A DNA stretch of 64,000 bases. Origin: Gammaproteobacteria bacterium (GTDB lineage: Bacteria > Pseudomonadota > Gammaproteobacteria > Pseudomonadales > Azotimanducaceae). Positions 17,625 to 26,234 of this stretch are shown here, piece by piece. A program made the position numbers and the translations under genes. The notes beneath the pieces are model-generated. The model was not told the origin of the DNA, did no database searches, and saw nothing but the letters and a program-made list of their open reading frames with translations. The stretch covers positions 30,606 through 94,605 of the forward strand of contig JAPUIA010000087.1 in the NCBI GenBank assembly GCA_027297435.1. Reading direction: 5' to 3'. Every line of letters begins with the position of its first letter. Positions within the stretch are counted from its first letter, which is position 1.

Positions 17625-17640
17625 TGCTAAATAATTAGCA
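17625..17640. promoter_or_regulatory. BlaI-type operator 1
   Basis: The 16-base dyad TGCTAAATAATTAGCA lies 41 bases before the blaI-like start codon. Its half-sites TGCTAA/TTAGCA are close to the TACA/TGTA-type dyads bound by BlaI/MecI relatives. The centre is exactly 22 bases from that of the second dyad, about two helical turns, fitting cooperative binding by two repressor dimers. Confidence 0.65.
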
Positions 17641-17646
17641 TATACC

Positions 17647-17662
17647 TGCTAAAAAAATAGCA
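17647..17662. promoter_or_regulatory. BlaI-type operator 2
   Basis: TGCTAAAAAAATAGCA, with half-sites TGCTA and TAGCA and the same 16-base length as operator 1. It ends 18 bases before the repressor start codon, so binding would block transcription of the blaI-like operon (autoregulation). Confidence 0.62.
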
Positions 17663-17680
17663 CTAGCTTGGGAACCGGGC

Positions 17681-18067
17681 ATGGTACATCAGGATCATAT
17701 CCACCTTTCAAGGCGCGAGCGCCAAATCATGGACGTTCTCTATGCGGCCGATGAAGCGTCCGTTGCGGACGTTCATGAAGCGCTGCCCGACCGGCGGAGT
17801 TATTCGACCGTCAGGGCACTGATGAAGAAGCTGCTGGACAAAGGCCATGTTCGATACCGCCAGGACGGCGCGCGTTACGTTTATCGGCCGGTCCTGGCGA
17901 AACGAGATGCCGAACGTGGCGCGATTACTCGCCTGGTAGATACGTTCTTCGATGGTTCGGCTGCCAATGCGGTCGTTGGTTTGATGGGGCGTCAAGGCGA
18001 TAGGCTGACAGAAGCGGATCTCAAGCGAATCGAAAGGGAATTGGCGCGTTTGCGAGAGCGCCGGTAA
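17681..18067 (+). CDS. BlaI/MecI/CopY family transcriptional repressor
   Basis: A 128-residue winged-helix repressor with the family pattern LSRREREIMDVLY-like start, SVADVHEALPDRRSYSTVRA recognition region and KGHVRYRQDGARYVYRP wing. BlaI-type repressors are inactivated by a partner M56 peptidase, and just such a gene follows with a one-base overlap (TAATG). Two matching operators precede it. The signal and target genes are unknown; no beta-lactamase is adjacent, so the module is unlikely to be classic bla control. Confidence 0.9.
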   Translation: MVHQDHIHLSRRERQIMDVLYAADEASVADVHEALPDRRSYSTVRALMKKLLDKGHVRYRQDGARYVYRPVLAKRDAERGAITRLVDTFFDGSAANAVVGLMGRQGDRLTEADLKRIERELARLRERR

Positions 18068-19416
18068 TGGAATTTCTTACCAACGACAGCATGCTGAGCG
18101 TACGCGAAGGCGTCACCGTGATGTTGTTGACCGGCCTGCTGACGCTGGCAAGCACGACGGCCTTTCCGCGCAACGCGGCGACCCGCCAGATCTTCATGCT
18201 GTTAGCCGTGATGGTCACCGTATTGCTCCCGTTGCTGTTGAGGTTGGGGGATGTCGGGTGGGCGTTGGCCATGCGCAATCCACCTGTACTCATCCTCGAT
18301 GTGCCCTTGCCCAGGGGACTGTTGGTCGTCTGGTTATCGATAGCCGCGCTGTTGACAGGCCGACAACTCATACGACACGTGTTGGTATCTCGGCGTGTCG
18401 CTGCGTTGCCAATCATCGCGGAACGTCGCATCGCAACCCTCATGCGTCAGCTCAAAGAACGCCTCGGGGTCGATCGCGATGTCGTGGTCCGCAAAGGTCT
18501 GGCTCCCTGCTCAACGACGGTGGGTCCTGCGACGATAGTCATTCCAAGCGGTTATCGAGATTGGAGCGAGAACACGTTGAGGGCCGTACTGGCTCACGAA
18601 CTGGTACACGTTCGGCGCAAAGACGATCGATGGATGCTGTGCGTGCGGCTTGTGGTCGATGTCTATTGGTGGATGCCCTGGCTGCGCTGGTTTTATGCAA
18701 GATATCTGGATGCCATGGAGGAGAGTTGCGACGACCGAGCCAGTCAGTTGTTTACGCACGAAGTCGGTTACCTCGATGGCGTCATCGAGGTTGCCAGGCG
18801 CTCGCTGGCTCGACCGCTGCCTGGCCTGCCGAGCTTGGATCAACATCATCTGGTTACGCGCATAGGTCGATTTGGCGCGGTGCGCGACCTGCAGCTCGAC
18901 ACCCCGAAACTTTACTGGTTGATGTTGGTTCTGATTTTCGTCGTCGTCCTCATCACGAGCGTGCACCCCGTGCAACTTGGCCTGCGATCGACGGCCGCTA
19001 CGCCGGTGCAGGTGGCCGACCTGCCTGGCGCGCTGGATACCGATCTTGCGGTATACGGCGAGGTTTCAAGCTCGATCGCCAACCCCCCGACCCGCGGCGG
19101 CATTGCCGCCCAGCTCAGAACCGTGGGCTACGAACCGACGCCCATCTATCCGGGCAAGGCGTTACGCAAGGGCATTCAAGGTGACGTGTTGATCGAATAC
19201 AGCGTCACGGCCGACGGTGGTGTGGTGCGACCCCATGTCGTGACCAGCCACCCACCCGGCGTGTTCGACGACGCTGCGGTTCAGGCGATGCACAGCACGC
19301 GCTATCCACCCATATACAAGATCAGACCCGGCCAGGTGCCGGGTTTGTACGAACCGCCCGCCGAGCAGGTCCGAATCCGCAAGCACTTTCGTTTCCGGCT
19401 TCGCAATTATCGTTAG
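18067..19416 (+). CDS. M56 (BlaR1-like) membrane metallopeptidase with C-terminal TonB domain
   Basis: A 449-residue membrane sensor/peptidase. Hydrophobic helices cover about residues 15-60 and 83-98, and the zinc site HELVH is at 177-181, with EESCDDRA supplying the downstream Glu. A further helix lies near residue 285. The C-terminus (about 340-449) is not a penicillin-binding domain as in BlaR1 but a TonB-type domain (YPGKALRKGIQGDVLIEYSV). M56 peptidases cleave BlaI-type repressors upon signal; the TonB-like periplasmic domain may be the sensor. This domain is also present in the next protein. Confidence 0.88.
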   Translation: MEFLTNDSMLSVREGVTVMLLTGLLTLASTTAFPRNAATRQIFMLLAVMVTVLLPLLLRLGDVGWALAMRNPPVLILDVPLPRGLLVVWLSIAALLTGRQLIRHVLVSRRVAALPIIAERRIATLMRQLKERLGVDRDVVVRKGLAPCSTTVGPATIVIPSGYRDWSENTLRAVLAHELVHVRRKDDRWMLCVRLVVDVYWWMPWLRWFYARYLDAMEESCDDRASQLFTHEVGYLDGVIEVARRSLARPLPGLPSLDQHHLVTRIGRFGAVRDLQLDTPKLYWLMLVLIFVVVLITSVHPVQLGLRSTAATPVQVADLPGALDTDLAVYGEVSSSIANPPTRGGIAAQLRTVGYEPTPIYPGKALRKGIQGDVLIEYSVTADGGVVRPHVVTSHPPGVFDDAAVQAMHSTRYPPIYKIRPGQVPGLYEPPAEQVRIRKHFRFRLRNYR

Positions 19417-19446
19417 TTGGCAGTACGAGCAGAAGGAGTCGGCTCT

Positions 19447-20070
19447 ATGATTTTGTTCAACGAGGTTCGAAAACATCTGCCAAAGCACAGCGCCACCGCG
19501 GGATTGGCTTTCGCGGTAACCGCGGCTCTCGTGTTGCTGATGCAGCACCTGATCCAGGCGGACGACGATGGGATCAACGACTCACCGAGAGGTAGGGTCC
19601 TGTCCTTCGAGGCGGTGCTGGAGGATGAACCGGTCAAGCCGGAACCGCCGCGACCGGTTCCGCCTGAGCCACCACCGCCCGAGCCGGAAGTGCACTTCGA
19701 GGTAACCTTTGACCGTGGCGACGGTCGGCTGGAGGTCGGGATTCCCGTACCAACCAACGAAATTCTCGATCCAACGATTCCGCAGGGTGTGCCTGACGGC
19801 GAGCTGCTGCCGATCGTCAAGGTCAGCCCCCAGTATCCGGAACGAGCCCGGCAGAGGGGCATCGAGGGCTACGTGCTGATCCAGTTTACCGTCGATGAGC
19901 TTGGTCGGGTCGTGGATCCCATGATCATTGAAGCTGAGCCGGTGGGTGTCTTCGACCGATCGGCTATGGAAGCCGTGCGACGCTTTAAATACCGCCCAAA
20001 GGTTTTGCACGGTCAGCCCGTGGTCGTGACCGGGGTGAAGCACCGGCTCAGCTTCGAGCTTTCGTCGTAG
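19447..20070 (+). CDS. TonB family energy-transducing protein
   Basis: A 207-residue TonB-like protein: a membrane anchor (residues 15-33), a Pro/Glu-rich linker (KPEPPRPVPPEPPPPEPE, about 62-80), and a C-terminal TonB domain with VSPQYPERARQRGIEGYVLI and FKYRPKV. TonB couples the proton-motive force to outer-membrane receptors. The frame opens at 19417, but GGAG sits 8 bases before the ATG at 19447. It is the third gene of the blaI-like operon and shares the C-terminal domain with the preceding peptidase. A rho-independent terminator follows. Confidence 0.88.
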   Translation: MILFNEVRKHLPKHSATAGLAFAVTAALVLLMQHLIQADDDGINDSPRGRVLSFEAVLEDEPVKPEPPRPVPPEPPPPEPEVHFEVTFDRGDGRLEVGIPVPTNEILDPTIPQGVPDGELLPIVKVSPQYPERARQRGIEGYVLIQFTVDELGRVVDPMIIEAEPVGVFDRSAMEAVRRFKYRPKVLHGQPVVVTGVKHRLSFELSS

Positions 20071-20116
20071 ATGTCCCCTCTTCTCTGATCCCAGACAAGA
20101 AATCTACGAGCGGTTA

Positions 20117-20145
20117 GCCGGTGCTTTCGGGCACCGGCCTTTTTC
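20117..20145 (+). terminator. Terminator of the blaI-M56-tonB operon
   Basis: An eight-base stem GCCGGTGC/GCACCGGC with loop TTTCGG, followed by CTTTTTC. It begins 46 bases after the tonB stop. This is a classic rho-independent terminator and separates the module from the OmpA gene. Confidence 0.88.
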
Positions 20146-20321
20146 TCTGACGCCGGTTTGACGCGGCCCCGCACGTTTTCGAACGGGCTTGAAAACCCGG
20201 CACGTCTGCGTTCTAGCGGCGACGTACGACGCTATTGCTATCTCTGACGTGAGAAGTAGTTAACGAAAAGCACCGCCACCACTCGTCACAATGTGGTAGG
20301 CGAATCGGCACATTGCAATAA

Positions 20322-20990
20322 ATGGATTTTCGTTTCTCCCAATTCGAGATTCTGACCGGCGCAGGAGCATTGTTCCTGTGTCTGTTCTTCGTGGCCGTCT
20401 TTAGTGAAGCCAGTGCCATAGAAGAGGAGCTAGGCAGCGCCGTCAAAGCTGCGGTAGGCAAAAAGCACCTGTTTTGGGCCAGCGTCGAGCCCCACGGGCA
20501 AACCATCGTGTTGACGGGTGCGGCCCCGGACTATTACGCCAAGCAGCAAGCGGGTGCGATCGCTGCGTCCGTGAACGGTGTGACCGCCGTGGACAACCAG
20601 ATTGCGATCATCGGCGAGGCCGGCACGTGTCAGAAGCAACTCGACGGGTATCTCGCGAGCGAGGAAGTGACTTTCAAGAAGGGGCGCGCCGATCTCAGCG
20701 AATCCAGTTTTGCGCTGCTCACCATGCTCGCGAGCTTGGTGCGCAATTGCGACACGCGGCTCGAGATTGCGGCGCATACGGATGCCATGGGCGACGCCCG
20801 GGTCAACTTGAAGCTCAGCCAGCGGCGCGCGGCCGCGGTGGTCAAGTACCTCGTGCAACGCGGCGTCGATCCGCAACGACTGGATGCCAAAGGCTACGGT
20901 GAGTCGCAACCCGTTGCGGACAACGAATCGGAAGCCGGTCGTTCGAAGAATCGACGTGTCGAGTTCCGGGTCATAGGAGAAACGACGTGA
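20322..20990 (+). CDS. OmpA family protein with BON-like domain
   Basis: A 222-residue envelope protein. It has an N-terminal membrane anchor or signal (residues 13-31), a BON-like segment (VEPHGQTIVLTGAAPDYYAK to VDNQIAI), and a C-terminal OmpA peptidoglycan-binding domain with LEIAAHTDAMGDARVNLKLS and QRLDAKGYGESQPVADN. The last part ends with the typical NRRVEFRV. It probably links the inner membrane or periplasm to peptidoglycan. The next gene overlaps its stop by four bases, so the two are likely partners. Confidence 0.87.
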   Translation: MDFRFSQFEILTGAGALFLCLFFVAVFSEASAIEEELGSAVKAAVGKKHLFWASVEPHGQTIVLTGAAPDYYAKQQAGAIAASVNGVTAVDNQIAIIGEAGTCQKQLDGYLASEEVTFKKGRADLSESSFALLTMLASLVRNCDTRLEIAAHTDAMGDARVNLKLSQRRAAAVVKYLVQRGVDPQRLDAKGYGESQPVADNESEAGRSKNRRVEFRVIGETT

Positions 20991-21760
20991 TCTTTCTGGT
21001 TTTGAAGATGTTTGTTTACTTGTTAGTCGCACTAGCTGCGGGCGGGGCCGCCGGTTGGTTGCTCAGAAACCTAGCCGCGTCTAAACGCGAAGAGGACATG
21101 CAGCGAGTGGTCAATGAAACCAAGTCACGAGTGCCGCAATTCGAATCGCTCATGCGGGGTCGCGACGATCAGATCAAGAAGCTCAAGTACGAGATCGAAG
21201 CTAAGCAGAAAGAGCTGGGCGAGACCCACCAATCACTACGCGATGCCGAACACGAAGCGCGTGAGAACAGTCGTGAACTCAAGACCCTGCAACATCGCCA
21301 CCAAGCCCTGGCGAGCGGATCGGGCGAAGGTGCGTTAATCGATGGCGCAATCATGGGTGACAGCGAAGCCGTCGACTATGCTCAGAGTAGCGGTGAGGGT
21401 GAGGCACCGGTGGCCGAACTGCACCAAGAGATCGCTCGGCTGAAGTCCGAACTCGAGTCGGCAAAGCTCGAAATATTGCAGCTAGATGCCATGCAAGGCA
21501 CACCACAGGCTGCGTCGGGCGAGTCGGTAGAAGCCGACGAGAACCTGCGGCGCGAGACGCTGGAACTCCAAGCGCGGCTCAAACAGAAGGCCGAGGAACA
21601 CAACGCGACTTGCAAAGCGCTCGACAAAGAACGCGGCAAGGTCGTCGAACTGGAACGGGAACGCGAGCTGCAGAACAAATCCCTCCAGGTTCTGCATCAA
21701 CAACTCGAGATAGAACGCGAACGCATGATGGATGACTCGGGGGGTCACGCAATCCACTAG
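20987..21760 (+). CDS. Membrane-anchored coiled-coil protein
   Basis: A 257-residue protein starting with GTG inside the stop of the OmpA gene. It has one N-terminal transmembrane helix (residues 3-26), then long heptad-like stretches rich in Glu, Lys, Gln and Arg (about 60-105 and 135-245) broken by an acidic linker. No enzyme motif is present. It is reminiscent of scaffold proteins, and co-translation with the OmpA-family gene suggests a cell-envelope role. I do not recognise the family. Confidence 0.75.
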   Translation: MIFLVLKMFVYLLVALAAGGAAGWLLRNLAASKREEDMQRVVNETKSRVPQFESLMRGRDDQIKKLKYEIEAKQKELGETHQSLRDAEHEARENSRELKTLQHRHQALASGSGEGALIDGAIMGDSEAVDYAQSSGEGEAPVAELHQEIARLKSELESAKLEILQLDAMQGTPQAASGESVEADENLRRETLELQARLKQKAEEHNATCKALDKERGKVVELERERELQNKSLQVLHQQLEIERERMMDDSGGHAIH

Positions 21761-21765
21761 CAGCG

Positions 21766-21969
21766 CTAGAGTCGACCGTTCGCTTCTGCCTCCTCGAGAA
21801 TTAACGTCAGCAGCGCCGTCGCGGTACGCTTTTCGTCCTCCGCTAGCTCCGAGCTTTTGGAGCTGATACCCGGAATGCGCGCGATCATCAGACTACCCGA
21901 AACCGAATAGACGCCCGAGTATCTTTTACCTTTGAATTCGATCGGTAGTTGCGTGGGCGGCGTCGCCAT
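21766..21969 (-). CDS. Small conserved-looking protein of unknown function
   Basis: A 67-residue product starting MATPPTQLPIEFKGKRYSG. AAAGG lies upstream of the ATG at 21969 with good spacing. Upstream extension of the frame would run into repeat copy C, so I reject it. The protein looks like a small beta-strand domain followed by an acidic helix (EDEKRTATALLTLILEEAE). It converges with the coiled-coil gene, five bases away. No function can be assigned. Confidence 0.55.
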   Translation of the reverse strand: MATPPTQLPIEFKGKRYSGVYSVSGSLMIARIPGISSKSSELAEDEKRTATALLTLILEEAEANGRL

Positions 21970-22007
21970 GGTCGCCTTTGAGATGCGAGTTGGAAACCAA
22001 CGATAGC

Positions 22008-22129
22008 ACGCCTGGCTCAAACGTCGTTTGAGCAGTGTTGCTTGCAAGTCGGCCGCCGCAATTTCCACGCTGGTAATTCTACGCGAAGTATAGATGTTTC
22101 CTATGCTCGACCCCTTATCAGGGCCGACT
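22008..22129 (+). repeat. Dispersed intergenic repeat, copy C
   Basis: Begins ACGCCTGGCTCAAACGTCG and ends CAGGGCCGACT, in the same orientation as copies A and B. It is the shortest copy and lacks the internal Arg-codon-rich palindromes. Its left hairpin is perfect: GCTCAAAC-GTC-GTTTGAGC. The right half (CCGCAATTTCCACG, then GCGAAGTATAGATGTTTCC) closely matches copy A. It ends 7 bases before the MFS gene's stop codon. Confidence 0.75.
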
Positions 22130-22135
22130 ATTCAT

Positions 22136-23380
22136 TTACCCACCCGGAGCTTCCGCCAAACGCCGGCCGTCTAGGCGACGAATGCTCTTCTGGCCGACGA
22201 TGAACAACAGAAACGCGAGATATATGCCGTTACCGGCGAGTACCGCGATGCTCGCCCCGGTGGTTTCCGCCAAGGTGCCGAGGAACAGCCCGCCAAGCGG
22301 TATCAGGCTGAAGCCGATCGTGTGGATGCCCATGACACGGCCGCGCATCCGGTCAGGCACCGACAGCTGCATAACGGTCATCGAGGTAACGATGTAGACC
22401 GACGCAAACAAGGCCGTCAAAAACGCCAGCGCAAGGGTTGGCAGGTACCAACCTGCATGTGCCGCCCATGCGAACAACATCATTGTCAAGATCGCCATGG
22501 CGGCACCCCCGAGCATCACTCTGCCCAACTTCTCGAACTTTTCCATACCACCGACGAGCAGTGTGCCGATCACGGAGCCGATGCCACCGGCGGAAAGCAG
22601 GTAGCCAAAACCGGTTTCTCCCGTGCCGAGCATGTCGGCGAACACGGGCATGATCTGCGATACCGAGCTGGAGAAGAACATGCCGAAGAAGGTCAACGCC
22701 ATCAACCAGCGAAACAGATGGGTCGACCAGATGAAGCGCAAGCCCTCCTGCATCTGTTGCAGGGGCGAGCTGTCGCTGGTCTCGACGACTTTGACGTGAA
22801 TGCCGGTCATGGCCCAGAACATCACGAAAAAGCCGATGGATCCGAGCGCAAAAAGCGTCCAGGTGTCCCAGTAGAGGATGATCAACCCGCCTAACGCGGG
22901 AATGGCCATGCGTGTCGACTGCCAAATGAACGAGTTCAAGGCGACCGCACTCATGAATGCGCGGCGATCGATGAGGTGGGTGTAGATCGACACGCGGGTT
23001 GGCCAGTCGAGACCGCTCACTAGCGAAACGAGTGCCGCTACCGTGAGCACCTGCCAGACCCGCACGGCGCCTGTAAAGTCGAGCCAGGCCAAACTGGCCA
23101 GCAGTAGGGCGATGACCAAGGACGTGCTCATCAAGATGATGCGTTTATCGAACCGATCGGCGACCACCCCGCCAATCAGGGTCATCAGGATATTCGGTAC
23201 GGCCGCGGCCGCTCCTAACACGCCGAGCTGCAAAGCCGATCCTGTGAGTTCGAAGATCAGCCAACCCTGCCCGAGCGTGATCAGTTGCGTGGCCCCCACC
23301 GAGGCGAACGAGGCGAACCAGAAGCGCCGGTACTTGGGAAAGCCCAACGCCGGATAGCGCTGGAGAATCGAATTGGCCAT
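22136..23380 (-). CDS. Major facilitator superfamily transporter
   Basis: A 414-residue inner-membrane protein with about 12 hydrophobic segments. It belongs to the MFS_3/enterobactin-exporter-like group, with GGVVADRFDKRIILMST as the loop 2-3 signature and a second-half counterpart near VGGMEKFEKLGR. Substrate cannot be told; this group includes exporters of siderophores and drugs. It is divergent from the phosphodiesterase gene at 23428, the two sharing a 47-base intergenic region. Confidence 0.88.
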   Translation of the reverse strand: MANSILQRYPALGFPKYRRFWFASFASVGATQLITLGQGWLIFELTGSALQLGVLGAAAAVPNILMTLIGGVVADRFDKRIILMSTSLVIALLLASLAWLDFTGAVRVWQVLTVAALVSLVSGLDWPTRVSIYTHLIDRRAFMSAVALNSFIWQSTRMAIPALGGLIILYWDTWTLFALGSIGFFVMFWAMTGIHVKVVETSDSSPLQQMQEGLRFIWSTHLFRWLMALTFFGMFFSSSVSQIMPVFADMLGTGETGFGYLLSAGGIGSVIGTLLVGGMEKFEKLGRVMLGGAAMAILTMMLFAWAAHAGWYLPTLALAFLTALFASVYIVTSMTVMQLSVPDRMRGRVMGIHTIGFSLIPLGGLFLGTLAETTGASIAVLAGNGIYLAFLLFIVGQKSIRRLDGRRLAEAPGG

Positions 23381-23427
23381 CCTTGGTAGTATGCAGGGTT
23401 CTCTCGGGCTGTCATCGCGGGGGAACG

Positions 23428-24699
23428 ATGGCTCTGGTGTTCGAAGACGCGCGGCGTTGCTTCAATGTCTGGCTTTGCGCGTGCCTTTGTATCGGCACGG
23501 CGAGTGTATGTGCCCAGGTCGGTGATGCCGAACCGATCGTCATCGTGTTGTCGTGGGACGGCTTGCGGCACGACTTCCCCGATCGAGGGGTCTTTCCCGG
23601 ACTGCGACGCCTGCAGACAGAAGGGGTGAGAGCAGGGCGCCTGACGCCCGTGTATCCGTCGTCGACCTTTCCCGCCCACGTCTCCATGGCCACCGGCACC
23701 TATCCGGACAAGCACGGCATCGTCGACAACCACTTCCTCGATCGAGTGCGCGGTGTGTACCGCTACGCAGCGGACGCCAATTGGATCGAGGCCGAGCCGT
23801 TGTGGATTGCAGCGGAACGCCAAGGTGTGCCGGCCGCGACCTATTTCTGGGTCGGCTCGGAGTCTGATTGGCGCGGTCAAGGCACCCGCTACCGCATCTC
23901 ACCATTCGATGGGCAACGCTCGGAAGCCCTCAAGGTCGACCAGATTTTGTCCTGGCTGCTATTGACCGAGGCGGAGCGACCGCGACTCATCATGAGCTAC
24001 TGGGCGGGGGCCGATTCGGTTGCGCATCGCTACGGGCCGGATGACCAACGGGTGGCCCGCCAGATCGCCCGGCAAGATCGACAGCTACAACGGTTGTTGG
24101 AGGGTTTGGATAGCCTGCAACTTTGGGGTCACACCACGCTGTTGCTCGTTAGTGATCACGGTATGACGACGGTCGGTGAAAATCTCGACGTGCCCGGTGC
24201 GCTCGCGGATGCCGGTATTGGTGCGCGGGTATTTGGTGCGAGTGTGGGCCATGTATTCTTGGACGACATCGCACAACTGGCGCGGGCCCGCGAGGTGCTC
24301 GGCGCCCTCGACCCGCTGTCGATTTACACGCCCGAAGAGATCCCGCGGAGCTGGCGGCTACGGCATCCGACGCGCACCGGGGACTTGCTGCTGACGACGG
24401 TACCGCCCTATAGCCTCTCGGGAGCGGCAGGTTTTGAAGGATTGATGGTCAGTGCCCTTGCGACGGCGGGTTGGGCGTTTGGCAGTCACGGGTACGACCC
24501 GGCGCTGAAGGACATGGGTGGTGTGTTCTTTGCCATGGGACGCGGCGTACCGTCCGGCCTGGTTCTGTCCGACGTTCACCAGACGGATGTCGCAGCGACG
24601 GTGGCGCAGCTGCTGGGTATGAAACCGCCGTTGCAGTCTGAGGGGCGACCGATACGCGGTATCGGCGAATTTCTGATAGCGACACCGGAGGGTCGATGA
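23428..24699 (+). CDS. Alkaline phosphatase/nucleotide pyrophosphatase family protein
   Basis: A secreted type I phosphodiesterase/nucleotide pyrophosphatase of the alkaline phosphatase superfamily. The signal peptide ends near residue 30 (GTASVCAQ). Metal-binding Asp is in VLSWDGLRHD and the nucleophile Thr in VYPSSTFPAHVSMATGTYP. Other metal ligands fall in SYWAGADSVAHRYGP and LLVSDHGMTTV. The ATG at 23428 follows a GGGGGA ribosome site and gives 423 residues. The stop overlaps the amidase start by four bases, indicating an operon. Confidence 0.88.
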   Translation: MALVFEDARRCFNVWLCACLCIGTASVCAQVGDAEPIVIVLSWDGLRHDFPDRGVFPGLRRLQTEGVRAGRLTPVYPSSTFPAHVSMATGTYPDKHGIVDNHFLDRVRGVYRYAADANWIEAEPLWIAAERQGVPAATYFWVGSESDWRGQGTRYRISPFDGQRSEALKVDQILSWLLLTEAERPRLIMSYWAGADSVAHRYGPDDQRVARQIARQDRQLQRLLEGLDSLQLWGHTTLLLVSDHGMTTVGENLDVPGALADAGIGARVFGASVGHVFLDDIAQLARAREVLGALDPLSIYTPEEIPRSWRLRHPTRTGDLLLTTVPPYSLSGAAGFEGLMVSALATAGWAFGSHGYDPALKDMGGVFFAMGRGVPSGLVLSDVHQTDVAATVAQLLGMKPPLQSEGRPIRGIGEFLIATPEGR

Positions 24700-26213
24700 G
24701 CCGACTGACGAGGATGTTCGCGCTAGCCGTTGGGCTCCGGCTAATCTGTGTTGGAGACTTTGCTATGGCCGACAACCTATTCGAAGCCTCGATCGATGAG
24801 CTGCAGGCCCAGATGTCGAGTGGTGCGATCACCGCTGAAGATCTGGTTCGCTATTACCTGGTGCGAATCGATGCCTACGATGCCCGACTCAACGCGGTGA
24901 TGGTGGTCAACCCGAAGGCGGTTCAGGAAGCGCGCACCCTCGACGCCGAGCGCCGCCAAAAAGGTACCCGGGGCCCACTGCACGGCATTCCGGTGATCGT
25001 CAAGGACAACTATGAAACCATCGGTATGGCGACTACCGCCGGATCGGCGAGCCTCAAAGGTTTTGCACCGGATCGGGATGCTTTTCAAGTCGCCAAACTG
25101 AAGTCGGCCGGCGCCATCATTCTCGGCAAGGCGACGATGCACGAATTCGCGTATGGCATTACAACCGTGGGTTCCGGCTTTGGCGAAACCAGGAACCCTT
25201 ATGATTTGACGCGTACCCCCGGAGGTTCGAGCGGTGGCACCGGTGCGGCGGTTGCGGCCAACTTCGCCACCTTCGGCATGGGCAGCGATACCTGCGGGTC
25301 CATACGCATCCCGGCGGCACACAACAATCTGGTGGGATTGCGCGGCACGCAAGGGCTGTCGAGCCGTACCGGGATCATCCCTCTGTCACATACCCAAGAC
25401 ATCGGCGGGCCGCTGGCCAGGTCGGTCAAAGACCTCGCCTACGCACTCGACGCCACGGTGGGCTATGACCCGGCGGATCCGCAGAGTGCCGAGAGCGTCG
25501 GCCAGATTCGCGGTTCCTATGCCGAGCAGCTCGACGCCTATCGACTGGACGGCCGACGTATCGGCCTGATCGAGACTTCATTGACCGACGCGAGCGCCGA
25601 GGTACGGACGTTGATCCGGGCCGCTGCGAAGGAGCTCGAGGCGCTGGGCGTCGAAGTGCCAACGGTCACATTCGACCACAAAACGCTTTTGACCGAGCGG
25701 CCGACGGACGGCTTTCTCGTCTTGTCATACGATTTTCGGGGCGACATCAATCGATACTTTACCGCCAACCCGACCATCGGCTTCGAATCTCTCGCAGCGT
25801 TCATCGCAACCGGCGAGTACCACCCGCAGATCAAGCCCATGCTGGAAGGGTCGGAGTATTCGGGAGCCGAAATGGAACCCGCGTACCATTCCGAGCTTGC
25901 CAACCGCAAACACGTACGCCAAACGCTTTTGGCGTTGCTGGCTGACAATCAGTTGGACGCCTTGTTGTATCCCACGATGCGTGAGATTCCCGCGCTCGTG
26001 GGCGAAATCCAGGATGATAACAACTGCATGTTGAGCGCGGTCTCTGGACTTCCGGCTCTCGCCATCCCGGCGGGTTTTACCAAGACCGGCATCCCTATCG
26101 GCATGGAGTTGTTGGGCCCGATGTGGAGCGAACCGAAACTTCTAGGCCTTGGGTACCAGATCGAACAGGCGCGCCCGCAGAGGCGTGCACCGGACAACGT
26201 CCCGCCGCTGTGA
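24696..26213 (+). CDS. Amidase signature family hydrolase, exported
   Basis: A 505-residue amidase with an N-terminal signal peptide (to about residue 25). The Ser-cisSer-Lys triad is visible: Lys103 in VIVKDNYE, cis-Ser near 178 in PGGSSGG, and nucleophile Ser202 in GSDTCGSIRIP. Such enzymes hydrolyse amides in the periplasm; the natural substrate is not evident. It is translationally coupled to the upstream phosphodiesterase and separated by 21 bases from the FAD enzyme gene. Confidence 0.9.
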   Translation: MSRLTRMFALAVGLRLICVGDFAMADNLFEASIDELQAQMSSGAITAEDLVRYYLVRIDAYDARLNAVMVVNPKAVQEARTLDAERRQKGTRGPLHGIPVIVKDNYETIGMATTAGSASLKGFAPDRDAFQVAKLKSAGAIILGKATMHEFAYGITTVGSGFGETRNPYDLTRTPGGSSGGTGAAVAANFATFGMGSDTCGSIRIPAAHNNLVGLRGTQGLSSRTGIIPLSHTQDIGGPLARSVKDLAYALDATVGYDPADPQSAESVGQIRGSYAEQLDAYRLDGRRIGLIETSLTDASAEVRTLIRAAAKELEALGVEVPTVTFDHKTLLTERPTDGFLVLSYDFRGDINRYFTANPTIGFESLAAFIATGEYHPQIKPMLEGSEYSGAEMEPAYHSELANRKHVRQTLLALLADNQLDALLYPTMREIPALVGEIQDDNNCMLSAVSGLPALAIPAGFTKTGIPIGMELLGPMWSEPKLLGLGYQIEQARPQRRAPDNVPPL

Positions 26214-26234
26214 CAAGATTGTTGAGGGAAGCAC

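Noticed and set aside
20157..20215. Second terminator candidate before the OmpA gene
   Set aside because: Only a weak imperfect hairpin (GTTTTCGAAC near GGCTTGAAAACC) without a T tract.
22322..22894. 190-codon plus-strand frame within the MFS gene
   Set aside because: Antisense of the transporter; His/Gln/Glu-rich shadow without motifs.
23281..23880. 199-codon minus-strand frame across the MFS and phosphodiesterase gene starts
   Set aside because: It overlaps two well-supported genes on opposite strands and has no family features.
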